This document shows, piece by piece, positions 7,428 to 15,048 of a stretch of DNA of 56,874 bases. A model generated the notes under the pieces. The model searched no databases. It saw only the letters and a list, made by a program, of their open reading frames with translations, and had not been told where the DNA came from. The stretch comes from an uncultured Porphyromonadaceae bacterium (GTDB lineage Bacteria; Bacteroidota; Bacteroidia; Bacteroidales; Muribaculaceae). A program made the position numbers and the translations under genes. Every line of letters starts with the position of its first letter. The stretch's first letter is position 1. The DNA lies in the NCBI GenBank assembly GCA_902491515.1, contig CABUIC010000017.1:1-56874 (forward strand). The letters run 5' to 3'.

Positions 7428-8888
7428 TCAGGCCTTGAGGTCCGACACCTTTTCAAGTGTGCGCGTGAGCTGGCCCCAGAAGCGCTCTACCGCGGGAATG
7501 TACATCCGCTCGCTCGGGGAGTGGACGCCCTGAAGGGTCGGGCCGAAGGACACCATGTCGAGATGGGGATATTTCTCGAGGAAAAGTCCGCACTCGAGGC
7601 CGGCATGGATTGCCTTCACCGCCGGCTTGATGCCGTAGAGCTCCTCGTAGGCGTCGGAAGCCAGACGCATGATTGTGGAGTCCATGTTGGGAGCCCAGCC
7701 GGGATAGCCGTCTCCGTGGGTCACCTTCGCGCCGGCGAGCTTGAAGAGAGCCTCTACCTGACGGGCGATGTCCCACTTACGCGATTCTACCGACGAGCGC
7801 TGGCTCGTCGTCACGAGGATTTCGTCGGGAGCGGGCATCTTCACGGATGCGAGGTTCGTCGAAGTCTCGACGAGGCCTTCGAGCTCGCGGCTCATGGAGA
7901 TTACTCCGTGGGGAGCGCTGTAGAGCGCCTCGATAAGGTGGATGCACGTGTCGGAGTCGATGCAGTATTCCGGGCGCTCGATGCTCGAGAGGTCAAGCTC
8001 GAGTGTCGGCTCCAGTCCTTTGTACTCGTTCTCGACATCGGCGGCGAACTTGTTGAACGCGGCCACTACCTTCTCCTTGCTCGAGGTGTGGACGCCGAAC
8101 ACCACGTGTGCGGCGCGGGGGATGGCGTTGCGGAGATTGCCGCCGTCGATTTCGCAGACGCAGATTTCGTGCTCGAGGCTAAGACCGAAAAGAAAGCGGG
8201 CCACGAGCTTGTTGGCGTTGGCGCGGCCGAGGTGGATGTCGCCGCCTGAGTGACCGCCGAGGCCCTTCTCGACATTGAACTTGAAGTAGTGGAAGTCCGT
8301 GGGAGCGAAGGAGCGCTTGTACTTGAAGGTGCAGGTCGTGTCGACGCCGCCGGCACAGCCGATGAAGATTTCGGCGTCGTCCTCGGAGTCGAGATTCAGG
8401 AGAATGGAGCCCTTGATCATGCCGTCGCCGATATTGTTGGCGCCCGTCAGGCCCGTCTCCTCGTCGACGGTGAAGAGTGCCTCCACCGGGCCGTGGACGA
8501 GCTCCTTGTCAACCATCACGGCCAGCGCGGCCGCCATACCGATGCCGTTGTCGGCGCCGAGCGTCGTGCCTTCAGCGCGAAGCCAGTCGCCGTCGACAAC
8601 CGTCTTGATTGGCGAGTTCTCGAAGTCGAAGTTCTTGTCGTTGCTCTCGCAGACCATGTCCATATGGGCCTGAAGGACCACGCAGGGAGCCTGTTCCTTG
8701 CCCGGCGTGGCCGGCTTGAACATCGCTACGTTGCCTATCTCGTCTGTCTTGGCCTCGATGCCGTGCTCGGCGGCGAAGTCGAGGAGGAACTTGCGGATTT
8801 TGCCTTCCTTTTTGGAGGGACGGGGCACCTGGTTGATCTGGTCGAAGATCGAGAACACAAGTGCCGGCTTGAGATCTTTGATAGTCAT
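7428..8888 (-). CDS. pepD: Aminoacyl-histidine dipeptidase (Xaa-His dipeptidase)
   Basis: The product has 486 residues and belongs to the M20 zinc dipeptidases that cleave Xaa-His and related dipeptides in the cytoplasm. Metal-site motifs are VVLQAHMDMVCE (first zinc ligands), GADNGIGMA (bridging Asp), the catalytic DEETGLTGA, LLNLDSED, and the C-terminal AIHAGLECG and SFGPTLQGVHSPSERM. No signal peptide. It stands alone on the minus strand, separated from the divergent small membrane protein gene by about 185 bp. Confidence 0.95.
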   Translation of the reverse strand: MTIKDLKPALVFSIFDQINQVPRPSKKEGKIRKFLLDFAAEHGIEAKTDEIGNVAMFKPATPGKEQAPCVVLQAHMDMVCESNDKNFDFENSPIKTVVDGDWLRAEGTTLGADNGIGMAAALAVMVDKELVHGPVEALFTVDEETGLTGANNIGDGMIKGSILLNLDSEDDAEIFIGCAGGVDTTCTFKYKRSFAPTDFHYFKFNVEKGLGGHSGGDIHLGRANANKLVARFLFGLSLEHEICVCEIDGGNLRNAIPRAAHVVFGVHTSSKEKVVAAFNKFAADVENEYKGLEPTLELDLSSIERPEYCIDSDTCIHLIEALYSAPHGVISMSRELEGLVETSTNLASVKMPAPDEILVTTSQRSSVESRKWDIARQVEALFKLAGAKVTHGDGYPGWAPNMDSTIMRLASDAYEELYGIKPAVKAIHAGLECGLFLEKYPHLDMVSFGPTLQGVHSPSERMYIPAVERFWGQLTRTLEKVSDLKA

Positions 8889-9038
8889 ATGGCTTAAGAG
8901 GATTTAAATGTTGCTGTTTCGGGGTTTGCGGTGATTAATAAAGTTTGCTTAAATAGAAAAGATGTTAAATTCAAAGCTTTTCGCCCTCTAAATTACAAAA
9001 TAAATTTTAGATGAGGAAAAAAATCGCATTTTCTTTCC

Positions 9039-9046
9039 TATATTTG
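9039..9046 (+). promoter_or_regulatory. -7 box for the small membrane protein and OmpH-like gene
   Basis: TATATTTG is a perfect TAnnTTTG box 26 nt before the ATG at 9073. Confidence 0.65.
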
Positions 9047-9072
9047 CGGTGCAAAAAGACTGAAGCCACGCC

Positions 9073-9240
9073 ATGAAGACCGTAGTTCTGACCGTAATCC
9101 TATTGCTTGCCGGAGTATTGCTTTTGGGCGTGAAAGTTTTTTTTGTGAAGGGCGGTCGCTTTCCGCAGGCACACGCCCATGAAATTATGAACCGCGCAAG
9201 AAAAAATTCCAAACACACACCTGACACCAATCGAAGGTAA
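9073..9240 (+). CDS. Small single-pass membrane protein
   Basis: The product has 55 residues: an N-terminal hydrophobic helix (VVLTVILLLAGVLLLGVKVFFV) followed by KGGRFPQAHAHEI and a basic, polar tail. Small proteins of this kind with a KGGxFPxxHAH motif are common in Bacteroidales genomes as 'membrane or secreted protein'; I recall the pattern but cannot verify the family. Its stop TAA overlaps the ATG of the OmpH-like gene (TAATG), and a -7 box lies just upstream, so it is the first gene of a two-gene operon. The function is unknown. Confidence 0.75.
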   Translation: MKTVVLTVILLLAGVLLLGVKVFFVKGGRFPQAHAHEIMNRARKNSKHTPDTNRR

Positions 9241-9860
9241 TGACTAAAAAAAACATCACCGCAAGAGCGCTCATCGCCGCGCTCGCTATCGGAGCCGCCG
9301 CATGCACCGACAAGGCTTCTGCTCCCGCTCCCGCCAACGCCCCCACTGACGGCGATGCCGCCGCCGTGACGAGCATCAACATCCGCTACATCGACTACGA
9401 TTCACTCCTTTCGCAGTACACCCTCGCTCAGGAAATCGCCGCTTCCTCTCAGAAGCTCATGGTTCAGTACCAGCAGCAGGAGCGCCAGAAACAGCAGGAA
9501 ATCCAGACTCTCGGTGCCGAAATACAGCGCAAGCAGGAGAACAACATCTACCTCTCCCAGCAGTCCTTCGAGTCCGACGTCAACAACTTCAACAAGAAGC
9601 AGAACGAGGCCGCTCGCTACCTCAGCGCACAGCAGGAGCGCGTTTCCAACGAAATCAACATCCAGCAGCGCCGCCTCACCGACTCCATCAACAGCTTCAT
9701 CGAGCAGTACAACGCTTCCCGCGGTTACGACGCTATCCTCTTCCGCGAAAGCGGCGTATACTTTAACCCCAAGCTCAACATCACCGAAGAAGTAGTCAAG
9801 GGTCTCAACGAGCGCTATAAGCCCGCTGCAGCTCCTGCCGACGACAAGAAAAAGAAATAA
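9240..9860 (+). CDS. OmpH/Skp-family periplasmic chaperone-like lipoprotein
   Basis: The product has 206 residues. A lipoprotein signal ends at IGAAAC (lipobox Cys). After an Ala/Pro-rich linker comes the Skp pattern: INIRYIDYDSLLSQY, a long coiled coil rich in Gln and Glu (about residues 70-150) and a C-terminal GYDAILFRESGVYFNPKLNITEEVVKGLN, the conserved end of OmpH proteins. Skp proteins hold outer-membrane proteins during transit. The lipid anchor would fix it to a membrane, unlike soluble Skp. The Lys-rich end (DDKKKK) is ordinary for the group. It is coupled to the upstream small gene. Confidence 0.88.
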   Translation: MTKKNITARALIAALAIGAAACTDKASAPAPANAPTDGDAAAVTSINIRYIDYDSLLSQYTLAQEIAASSQKLMVQYQQQERQKQQEIQTLGAEIQRKQENNIYLSQQSFESDVNNFNKKQNEAARYLSAQQERVSNEINIQQRRLTDSINSFIEQYNASRGYDAILFRESGVYFNPKLNITEEVVKGLNERYKPAAAPADDKKKK

Positions 9861-9889
9861 GTCCCTCCACGGGCCTCAACCCATCGAAC

Positions 9890-9917
9890 TGTAGGGACGC
9901 ACGGCTCGTGCGTCCTT
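9890..9917. repeat. Palindromic repeat (GGACGCACG type)
   Basis: TGTAG is followed by GGACGCACG-GCT-CGTGCGTCC (9895-9915). Same sequence type as 33538-33626 and 38884-38910. It lies between the OmpH-like gene and proC. Confidence 0.8.
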
Positions 9918-9944
9918 ATTGTTCATACGGCTACCTCTACCGCA

Positions 9945-10721
9945 ATGAACAACCCCTCCATTCTCATCATCGGCGCCGGGGCCATGGGCTCCGCCATCGC
10001 CCGCGGTCTCGCCCGCGCAGGCCGGCCCGTCTGCGTCTGTAACCGCTCCGAAGGCCGCCTCGCAAAATTCGCCGGAACAGAGCATATCACCACAACTACC
10101 GACCTCCCCGAGGCCCTCGCCGCCGCGCCCGCTCTCATAATCCTCGCCCTCCCCTTCGAGCCCCTGAAGGCCACCCTTCCCCGGCTCCGCGACTTCGCAC
10201 CCGACTCCGCCGCTATCGCTTCCCTCTCGCCATTCACTTCCCTCGAAATGCTCGCTGAGGTTCTCCCCGGCCGCCCCGTGCTCCGCATTATGCCCAATAT
10301 AGGCATAACCCGCGGTGAGTCCATGACCTTCGTCTGCGCCCCTGACTCTGCCGCCTCCGCCGCTTCCGAAGTCGTCAGCCTCTTCCGGTCAATGGGCGAC
10401 GCCGCCCTCATCCCCGAAAGCGAGATGGGCGCCGTCACAGCCCTCGCTTCCTGCGGAATCGCATACGCCCTCAGATATATTCGGGCGTCAATGCAGGCCG
10501 GCGTGACAATGGGACTCGAATCCGCCGACGCCTGCCGCTACACCCTCCAGACCCTCCGCGGAGCCTGCGCCCTCCTCGCCGACGCCCACACCCACCCCGA
10601 GGCCGAAATCGACAAGGTATGCACCCCCGGCGGACTCACCGTCAAAGGCGTCGACACCCTCGACTTCGAAGGTTTTTCCTCAGCACTCATCAAGGCCGTC
10701 CTCGCCTCATACAAGCCATGA
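9945..10721 (+). CDS. proC: Pyrroline-5-carboxylate reductase
   Basis: The product has 258 residues and catalyses the last step of proline synthesis, NAD(P)H reduction of 1-pyrroline-5-carboxylate. Features are the Rossmann fingerprint GAGAMGSAIARGLA, ALPFEPLKATLP, the conserved LPGRPVLRIMPNIGITRGESMTF, and the C-terminal dimerisation segment with VCTPGGLTVKGVDTLDFEGFSSALIKAV. Slightly short for the family (about 265-275). Its stop overlaps the ssb start by 4 bp (ATGA). Confidence 0.96.
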   Translation: MNNPSILIIGAGAMGSAIARGLARAGRPVCVCNRSEGRLAKFAGTEHITTTTDLPEALAAAPALIILALPFEPLKATLPRLRDFAPDSAAIASLSPFTSLEMLAEVLPGRPVLRIMPNIGITRGESMTFVCAPDSAASAASEVVSLFRSMGDAALIPESEMGAVTALASCGIAYALRYIRASMQAGVTMGLESADACRYTLQTLRGACALLADAHTHPEAEIDKVCTPGGLTVKGVDTLDFEGFSSALIKAVLASYKP

Positions 10722-11032
10722 ACAAGGCAATTCTCCTCGGTTTCGTGGGACGCGACCCACGCATGCGCATGTCCTCGGGAACAGCCATCGCCGAGTTCCC
10801 CCTCGCCACATCCGAGCGACAGGCCGGAGGCATCGAGATTACCGAATGGCACAACATCGTCATGCACGGCCCCGCCGCCGAATTTGCCGAACGCTACATC
10901 CGCAAAGGCTCGCGCCTCCTCGTCGAAGGCCGGATCCGCACCCGCTACTGGGAAGACTCCGCCGCAATCCGCCGCAACATAACCGAAATCTACACCGACA
11001 CCTTCGAACTCCTCCCCGGAAGAAACAGCTGA
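10718..11032 (+). CDS. ssb: Short single-stranded DNA-binding protein
   Basis: The product has 104 residues forming one OB fold: MNKAILLGFVGRDPRMR, IAEFPLATSER, ITEWHNIVMHG, KGSRLLVEGRIRTRYWED. It binds single-stranded DNA. It stops right after the OB fold (TDTFELLPGRNS) and so lacks the flexible linker and acidic DDxxF-like tip that normally recruits replication partners. This suggests an accessory SSB rather than the main one. The start is set by the 4-bp overlap with proC; longer upstream reading would lie inside proC. Confidence 0.9.
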   Translation: MNKAILLGFVGRDPRMRMSSGTAIAEFPLATSERQAGGIEITEWHNIVMHGPAAEFAERYIRKGSRLLVEGRIRTRYWEDSAAIRRNITEIYTDTFELLPGRNS

Positions 11033-11050
11033 AAGCCCCTCCGCCGCCCG

Positions 11051-11103
11051 TCCGGAGGGCAGTTGAGTGGAATTCTGGGCCCCGGAGGGCAGTCGCGCGT
11101 CAA
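11051..11103 (+). repeat. Tandem CCGGAGGGCAGT repeat
   Basis: Two direct copies of CCGGAGGGCAGT, 30 bp apart, lie in the ssb-lplA gap. The first copy extends as ...TGAGTGGAA, which is identical to the copy at 25218-25239. A related inverted pair is at 23727-23759. Confidence 0.65.
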
Positions 11104-11138
11104 TCTCCGCCCCGAAAAGTAAAAAATTTCCTCTTCCA

Positions 11139-11169
11139 TTCGTTTTAAGCGAAAATTTTTGTAAATTTG
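11139..11169 (+). promoter_or_regulatory. Promoter of the glycine cleavage operon
   Basis: TTCG (11139-11142), 19 nt, then TAAATTTG (11162-11169). Only 7 nt separate the -7 box from the lplA ATG at 11177, so the mRNA probably has almost no leader. No glycine riboswitch-like region is possible in that space. Confidence 0.6.
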
Positions 11170-11176
11170 AGGCGAA

Positions 11177-12172
11177 ATGATACGACTCCGCCTCCCCCAG
11201 CCTCTTGCCCCCCGGCGCCTCCCCTTTTTCCTCGCCTTGGAAGAATGGGCAGCCGACTCCCTGAGCCCCGCCGACGAGTATTTTTTCAGCTGGCAGCCCG
11301 CCGGACCCACTATCATCTGCGGCCGCAACCAGTCCATGCCCCTTGAAGTCGACTTGCCGCGTTGCCGCGAGCTCGGAATCGACGTCGTGCGCCGCCGCAG
11401 CGGTGGCGGAGCGGTTGTCTCCGACGGCAACAATGTCATGCTCAGCTATCTCTCCGGGCGCGGAACCGGCTCCGTCTCCGAAATCTTCGCACGCTGGTCC
11501 GCCATCCTCGCCGACGCCCTCCGTCACATGGGCCTCCCCGCCGAAGCCACAGGACGAAACGACATCTGCATTCGCGGCCGTAAGGTCAGCGGAGGCGCTT
11601 TCTACGCCAAGCCCCGCATGGCAATCGCACATTCCACAATGCTCCTCCGCCTTCCCTCCCCCGAACTCGTCTCAGCCCTCACGCCCTCACGCGCCAAACT
11701 CGAGACCAAGGGCGTCCGCTCCGTTCAGGCCCGAATCTCTTCCCTCCACGACGAAGGCATCGACCTTGCCCCGGAAGAATTCGCCGACCGACTCGCCGCA
11801 ATAATCTGCGACAGCGACAGCGACCGCACCCTCACCCCCGCTCAGGTTCTGGAAGTCGAAAAAATCGAAAAAGAATACTACGACCCGCGTTTCCTCCGCG
11901 CTGACGAGCGCCCAGGCGCCCTACACCGACTCCGCACTCCCAGAACCGGCGAAATCGCCGCGGAGTACGGACTCACACCTGACGGCCGGATAAGCTCCGT
12001 GCGCTTCCTCGGCGACTTCATGCCCTCCGGCGACCTCGACAGGCTCTGCGCCGCGCTCCGGGGACTGACTCCTGCCGAAATCCCCTCCAAAGCACCGCAA
12101 CTCGACCCCGGCAAATACATCGAAGGACTCGACGCCGAGACCCTGCGCGAACTTTTTTCTCAAGAACCTTAA
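11177..12172 (+). CDS. lplA: Lipoate-protein ligase A
   Basis: The product has 331 residues. LplA activates lipoate with ATP and attaches it to the lysine of lipoyl domains. Conserved features are the RRxSGGGAVxxD loop (VVRRRSGGGAVVSDGNNV), the GRNDICIRGRKVSGGAF stretch carrying the lipoyl-AMP lysine region, and the C-terminal accessory domain. As first gene of the glycine cleavage operon its obvious substrate is the neighbouring GcvH. The upstream -7 box is so close to the ATG that 11177 is the only sensible start. Confidence 0.92.
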   Translation: MIRLRLPQPLAPRRLPFFLALEEWAADSLSPADEYFFSWQPAGPTIICGRNQSMPLEVDLPRCRELGIDVVRRRSGGGAVVSDGNNVMLSYLSGRGTGSVSEIFARWSAILADALRHMGLPAEATGRNDICIRGRKVSGGAFYAKPRMAIAHSTMLLRLPSPELVSALTPSRAKLETKGVRSVQARISSLHDEGIDLAPEEFADRLAAIICDSDSDRTLTPAQVLEVEKIEKEYYDPRFLRADERPGALHRLRTPRTGEIAAEYGLTPDGRISSVRFLGDFMPSGDLDRLCAALRGLTPAEIPSKAPQLDPGKYIEGLDAETLRELFSQEP

Positions 12173-12201
12173 ACAACACCTATACTCCCCACCACACTCG
12201 C

Positions 12202-13314
12202 ATGGAAAACTCCACTGTAAAAAAAACCTGCCTCCACGGCCGCCACACCGCTCTCGGCGCGAAAATGGCGCCCTTTGCCGGTTTCGACATGCCCATCGAA
12301 TACCCCGCGGGCCTCGATGCCGAACACACCGCCGTCCGCACTGCCGTCGGCGTTTTCGACGTCAGCCACATGGGCGAACTCCTCATCGAAGGCCCCGACG
12401 CCGAGCGCTTCGTCAACCGCATCTTCACCAACGACGTCCGCACTATCGCCGACGGACAGATTCTCTACGGAATGATGACCTACCCCGACGGAGGCACCGT
12501 AGACGACCTCCTTGTCTATAAGGTAGGCTCCGACTGCTATCTCCTCGTGATCAACGCCGCGAACATATCCAAGGACATAAAGTGGATTGTCGACTGCGCC
12601 GAAGGATTCGACGTCGGCATCACCGACCTCTGCGACGCTTACGGCGAGCTCGCCATCCAGGGCCCCGACGCCGAGCGCATTCTCTCCGCGGTGGTGGGCG
12701 TCGACCTCTCCTCTATGGGATTCTACTGCTTCGAGCTCTTCGACGCCGAAGGAGCCACTCTCCCCGTTGTAATCAGCCGTACAGGCTACACCGGCGAGGA
12801 CGGCTTCGAAGTCTACGACACCCCCGAGCGCATCGTCGAGCTCTGGGACGCCCTCATCCAGTCAGGCGTCCAGCCCTGCGGCCTCGGTTGCCGCGACACC
12901 CTCCGCTTCGAGGCCGGACTGCCCCTCTACGGCGACGAACTCTCCGCCGAGATTTCGCCCGTCGAGAGCGGCCTCGGCATGTTCGTGAAACTCGACAAGC
13001 CCGAAGGCTTCATCGGATCCGAAGTCCTCGCCGCACAGAAGGCCGAAGGCCCGGAAAAGAAAGTCGTCGGCCTCGAGATTGACTCCCCCGCCACAGCCCG
13101 CCACGGCTTCGAAGTCCTTGATGCCGAAGGAAACAAAGTCGGCGAAATCACCACCGGCTACCGCTCCCTCACCCTCGGCCGAAACCTCGCGATGGCTCTT
13201 GTCGATGCCAGTTTCGCGGCTCTCGGAACGCCCCTTCAGGTCCGCATCCGCCGCAAGACTTTCCCCGCAACTGTCGTGAAAAAACGCTTCTACACCACCC
13301 GTTATAAAAAATAA
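12202..13314 (+). CDS. gcvT: Glycine cleavage T protein (aminomethyltransferase)
   Basis: The product has 370 residues. It moves the methylene group from aminomethyl-lipoyl-GcvH to tetrahydrofolate and releases ammonia. Motifs are HxxLGAKMAPFAGFDMPIEY at the N-terminus, FDVSHMGEL, FTNDVRTIADGQILYGMM, SRTGYTGEDGFEVY and GLGCRDTLRFEAGLPLYG, all expected. Normal length. It is 29 bp after lplA and 37 bp before gcvH. Confidence 0.97.
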   Translation: MENSTVKKTCLHGRHTALGAKMAPFAGFDMPIEYPAGLDAEHTAVRTAVGVFDVSHMGELLIEGPDAERFVNRIFTNDVRTIADGQILYGMMTYPDGGTVDDLLVYKVGSDCYLLVINAANISKDIKWIVDCAEGFDVGITDLCDAYGELAIQGPDAERILSAVVGVDLSSMGFYCFELFDAEGATLPVVISRTGYTGEDGFEVYDTPERIVELWDALIQSGVQPCGLGCRDTLRFEAGLPLYGDELSAEISPVESGLGMFVKLDKPEGFIGSEVLAAQKAEGPEKKVVGLEIDSPATARHGFEVLDAEGNKVGEITTGYRSLTLGRNLAMALVDASFAALGTPLQVRIRRKTFPATVVKKRFYTTRYKK

Positions 13315-13351
13315 TCTCACTAACCTCACCCCCACACAAAAAACTGAAGTC

Positions 13352-13714
13352 ATGATAAAGTATCTCCCCACCCACGAATACATCCGCGTTGAAGGAAACG
13401 AAGGCTACATCGGCATCTCCCCCTTCGCCGCAAAGGAACTCGGAGTTGTAACATACGTCGACATGCCCGAGGAAGGCGACGAAGTCACCGCCGGCGAAGA
13501 ATTCGGCGCCATCGAGAGCCGTAAGGCCGCCAGCGACCTCTTCTCTCCCGTCTCCGGCGAAGTCCTCGCCGTGAACGAAGCACTTGAGGAGGACCCCACC
13601 CTCATCAACGCCGACCCCATGGCTAACTGGATCATCAAGGTCTCCATCGCCGACCCCGCCGAACTCGACGCCCTCATCGACGAGGACACATACCTCGCCG
13701 AACACTGCAAGTAA
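13352..13714 (+). CDS. gcvH: Glycine cleavage H protein
   Basis: The product has 120 residues and carries the lipoyl arm that shuttles the aminomethyl group among the P, T and L proteins. The lipoyl lysine is Lys58 in GAIESRKAASDL; most family members have ESVKAASD, so Arg replaces the usual Val just before the lysine. The rest (HEYIRVEGNEGYIGIS, YVDMPEEGDEV, SPVSGEVLAVNE) is standard. It is the likely substrate of LplA in the same operon. Confidence 0.97.
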   Translation: MIKYLPTHEYIRVEGNEGYIGISPFAAKELGVVTYVDMPEEGDEVTAGEEFGAIESRKAASDLFSPVSGEVLAVNEALEEDPTLINADPMANWIIKVSIADPAELDALIDEDTYLAEHCK

Positions 13715-13722
13715 GCCCAGCC

Positions 13723-15048
13723 ATGAATCCCTATCTTCCTCACACCGCGGCGGATATCCGGGAGATGCTGGAGCGGTGCGGCGCCCGGTCGCTCGACGAC
13801 CTCTTCGCCGACGTGCCCCCGGCACTCCGCTCCAGGGGCTACAACCTCCCCGCACCCGAGTCCGAGGCCGGCGTCAGCCGCTATTTCCGCGGGCTCGCCC
13901 GCAGGAACCGCGAGCTCGTCTGCTTCGCCGGCGACGGCTGGTACAGCCACTACTGTCCCGCAGCCGTCGGAGCCATCGTCGCGCGCTCCGAGTTCTACAC
14001 CGCCTACACCCCCTACCAGCCCGAAATTTCCCAGGGCACACTCCAGTACATCTTCGAATACCAGTCGATGATTGCCTCCCTCACCGGGATGGACGTGGCA
14101 AACGCATCCATGTACGACGGCGCGACAGCCACCGCCGAGGCCATGATTATGGCCGTCGCCGCCGCTAAGAAGCGCAAGCGCGTCCTCGTCAGTGCAACCC
14201 TCCCACAACGCGTCGCCGAAGTGCTCGCGACATACGCCGAGGGGCATGGCATCATTATCGAAATCGTCAACGAGCACGAAGGCGTCACTGACCGCGAGGC
14301 CCTCCGCGAACAGCTCGGAGCCGGCGACGTGGCCGCTGTAATCCTCGCCACCCCCAACCGCTTCGGAATCCTCGAGGATTTTGACGGTCTCGCCGACGAA
14401 GTCCATGCCGCAAAGGCCCTCCTCGTCATCAACACCCACGCCTCGACCCTCGGCGTCCTCCGCAGTCAGGGCGAGTGGGGCGCAGACATCGCCTGCGGAG
14501 AGGCCCAGAGCCTCGGAATACCCCTCAACTACGGCGGTCCCGGCCTCGGATACCTCGCCTGCCGCCGCGCGCTCATGCGCAAGCTCCCCGGGCGCATTGT
14601 CGGTGCCACCACCGACGCCCTCGGCCAGCGCGTTTTCGTCCTCACACTTCAGGCCCGCGAACAGCACATACGCCGCCAGAAAGCCACATCCAATATCTGC
14701 TCCAATCAGGGCATCATGACCCTCCACGCCGCAGTCTACCTATCGCTCCTCGGCCCCGAAGGCCTGCGCGAGGTCAACGAGGCCGGAGCCCGCGCCGCAC
14801 ACGACCTCGTCTCCCGGCTCTGCGCCACCGGGAAAGTCAAGGAAAAATATCCCGGCCGCACGTGGCTCAACGAATGCCTCCTCGAAGTCCTCGAGCCCCT
14901 CTCCGCGGATAAAATCATCGAAGCCGGCATCCAAAAAGGTTTTCTTGCAGGAAAAGCCCTCGGAGAAAAGGAACTGCTCGTCTGCGCAACGGAATTGTGC
15001 ACCCCGGCCGATGTCGACAACTACGTAAACACCCTCTCCGCCTTATGA
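13723..15048 (+). CDS. gcvPA: Glycine dehydrogenase (decarboxylating), subunit 1
   Basis: The product has 441 residues and corresponds to the N-terminal half of P protein, the split form. It starts MNPYLPHTAADIREML and contains YTPYQPEISQGTLQYIFEYQSM, MDVANASMYDGATA, and the C-terminal LGEKELLVCATEL. With subunit 2 it decarboxylates glycine and loads the aminomethyl group onto GcvH. The last bases overlap the ATG of gcvPB by 4 bp (ATGA). Confidence 0.97.
   Translation: MNPYLPHTAADIREMLERCGARSLDDLFADVPPALRSRGYNLPAPESEAGVSRYFRGLARRNRELVCFAGDGWYSHYCPAAVGAIVARSEFYTAYTPYQPEISQGTLQYIFEYQSMIASLTGMDVANASMYDGATATAEAMIMAVAAAKKRKRVLVSATLPQRVAEVLATYAEGHGIIIEIVNEHEGVTDREALREQLGAGDVAAVILATPNRFGILEDFDGLADEVHAAKALLVINTHASTLGVLRSQGEWGADIACGEAQSLGIPLNYGGPGLGYLACRRALMRKLPGRIVGATTDALGQRVFVLTLQAREQHIRRQKATSNICSNQGIMTLHAAVYLSLLGPEGLREVNEAGARAAHDLVSRLCATGKVKEKYPGRTWLNECLLEVLEPLSADKIIEAGIQKGFLAGKALGEKELLVCATELCTPADVDNYVNTLSAL

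Noticed and set aside
9890..9917. Terminator of the OmpH-like gene
   Set aside because: Good hairpin but no T-run, and the identical sequence occurs elsewhere, including inside a coding region, so it is a dispersed repeat.
11103..11176. Glycine riboswitch before the glycine cleavage operon
   Set aside because: The promoter leaves at most a few leader bases before lplA, and no tandem aptamer pattern is present.
10538..11632. 364-codon minus-strand frame across proC, ssb and lplA
   Set aside because: All three plus-strand genes have clear family motifs; this frame has none.
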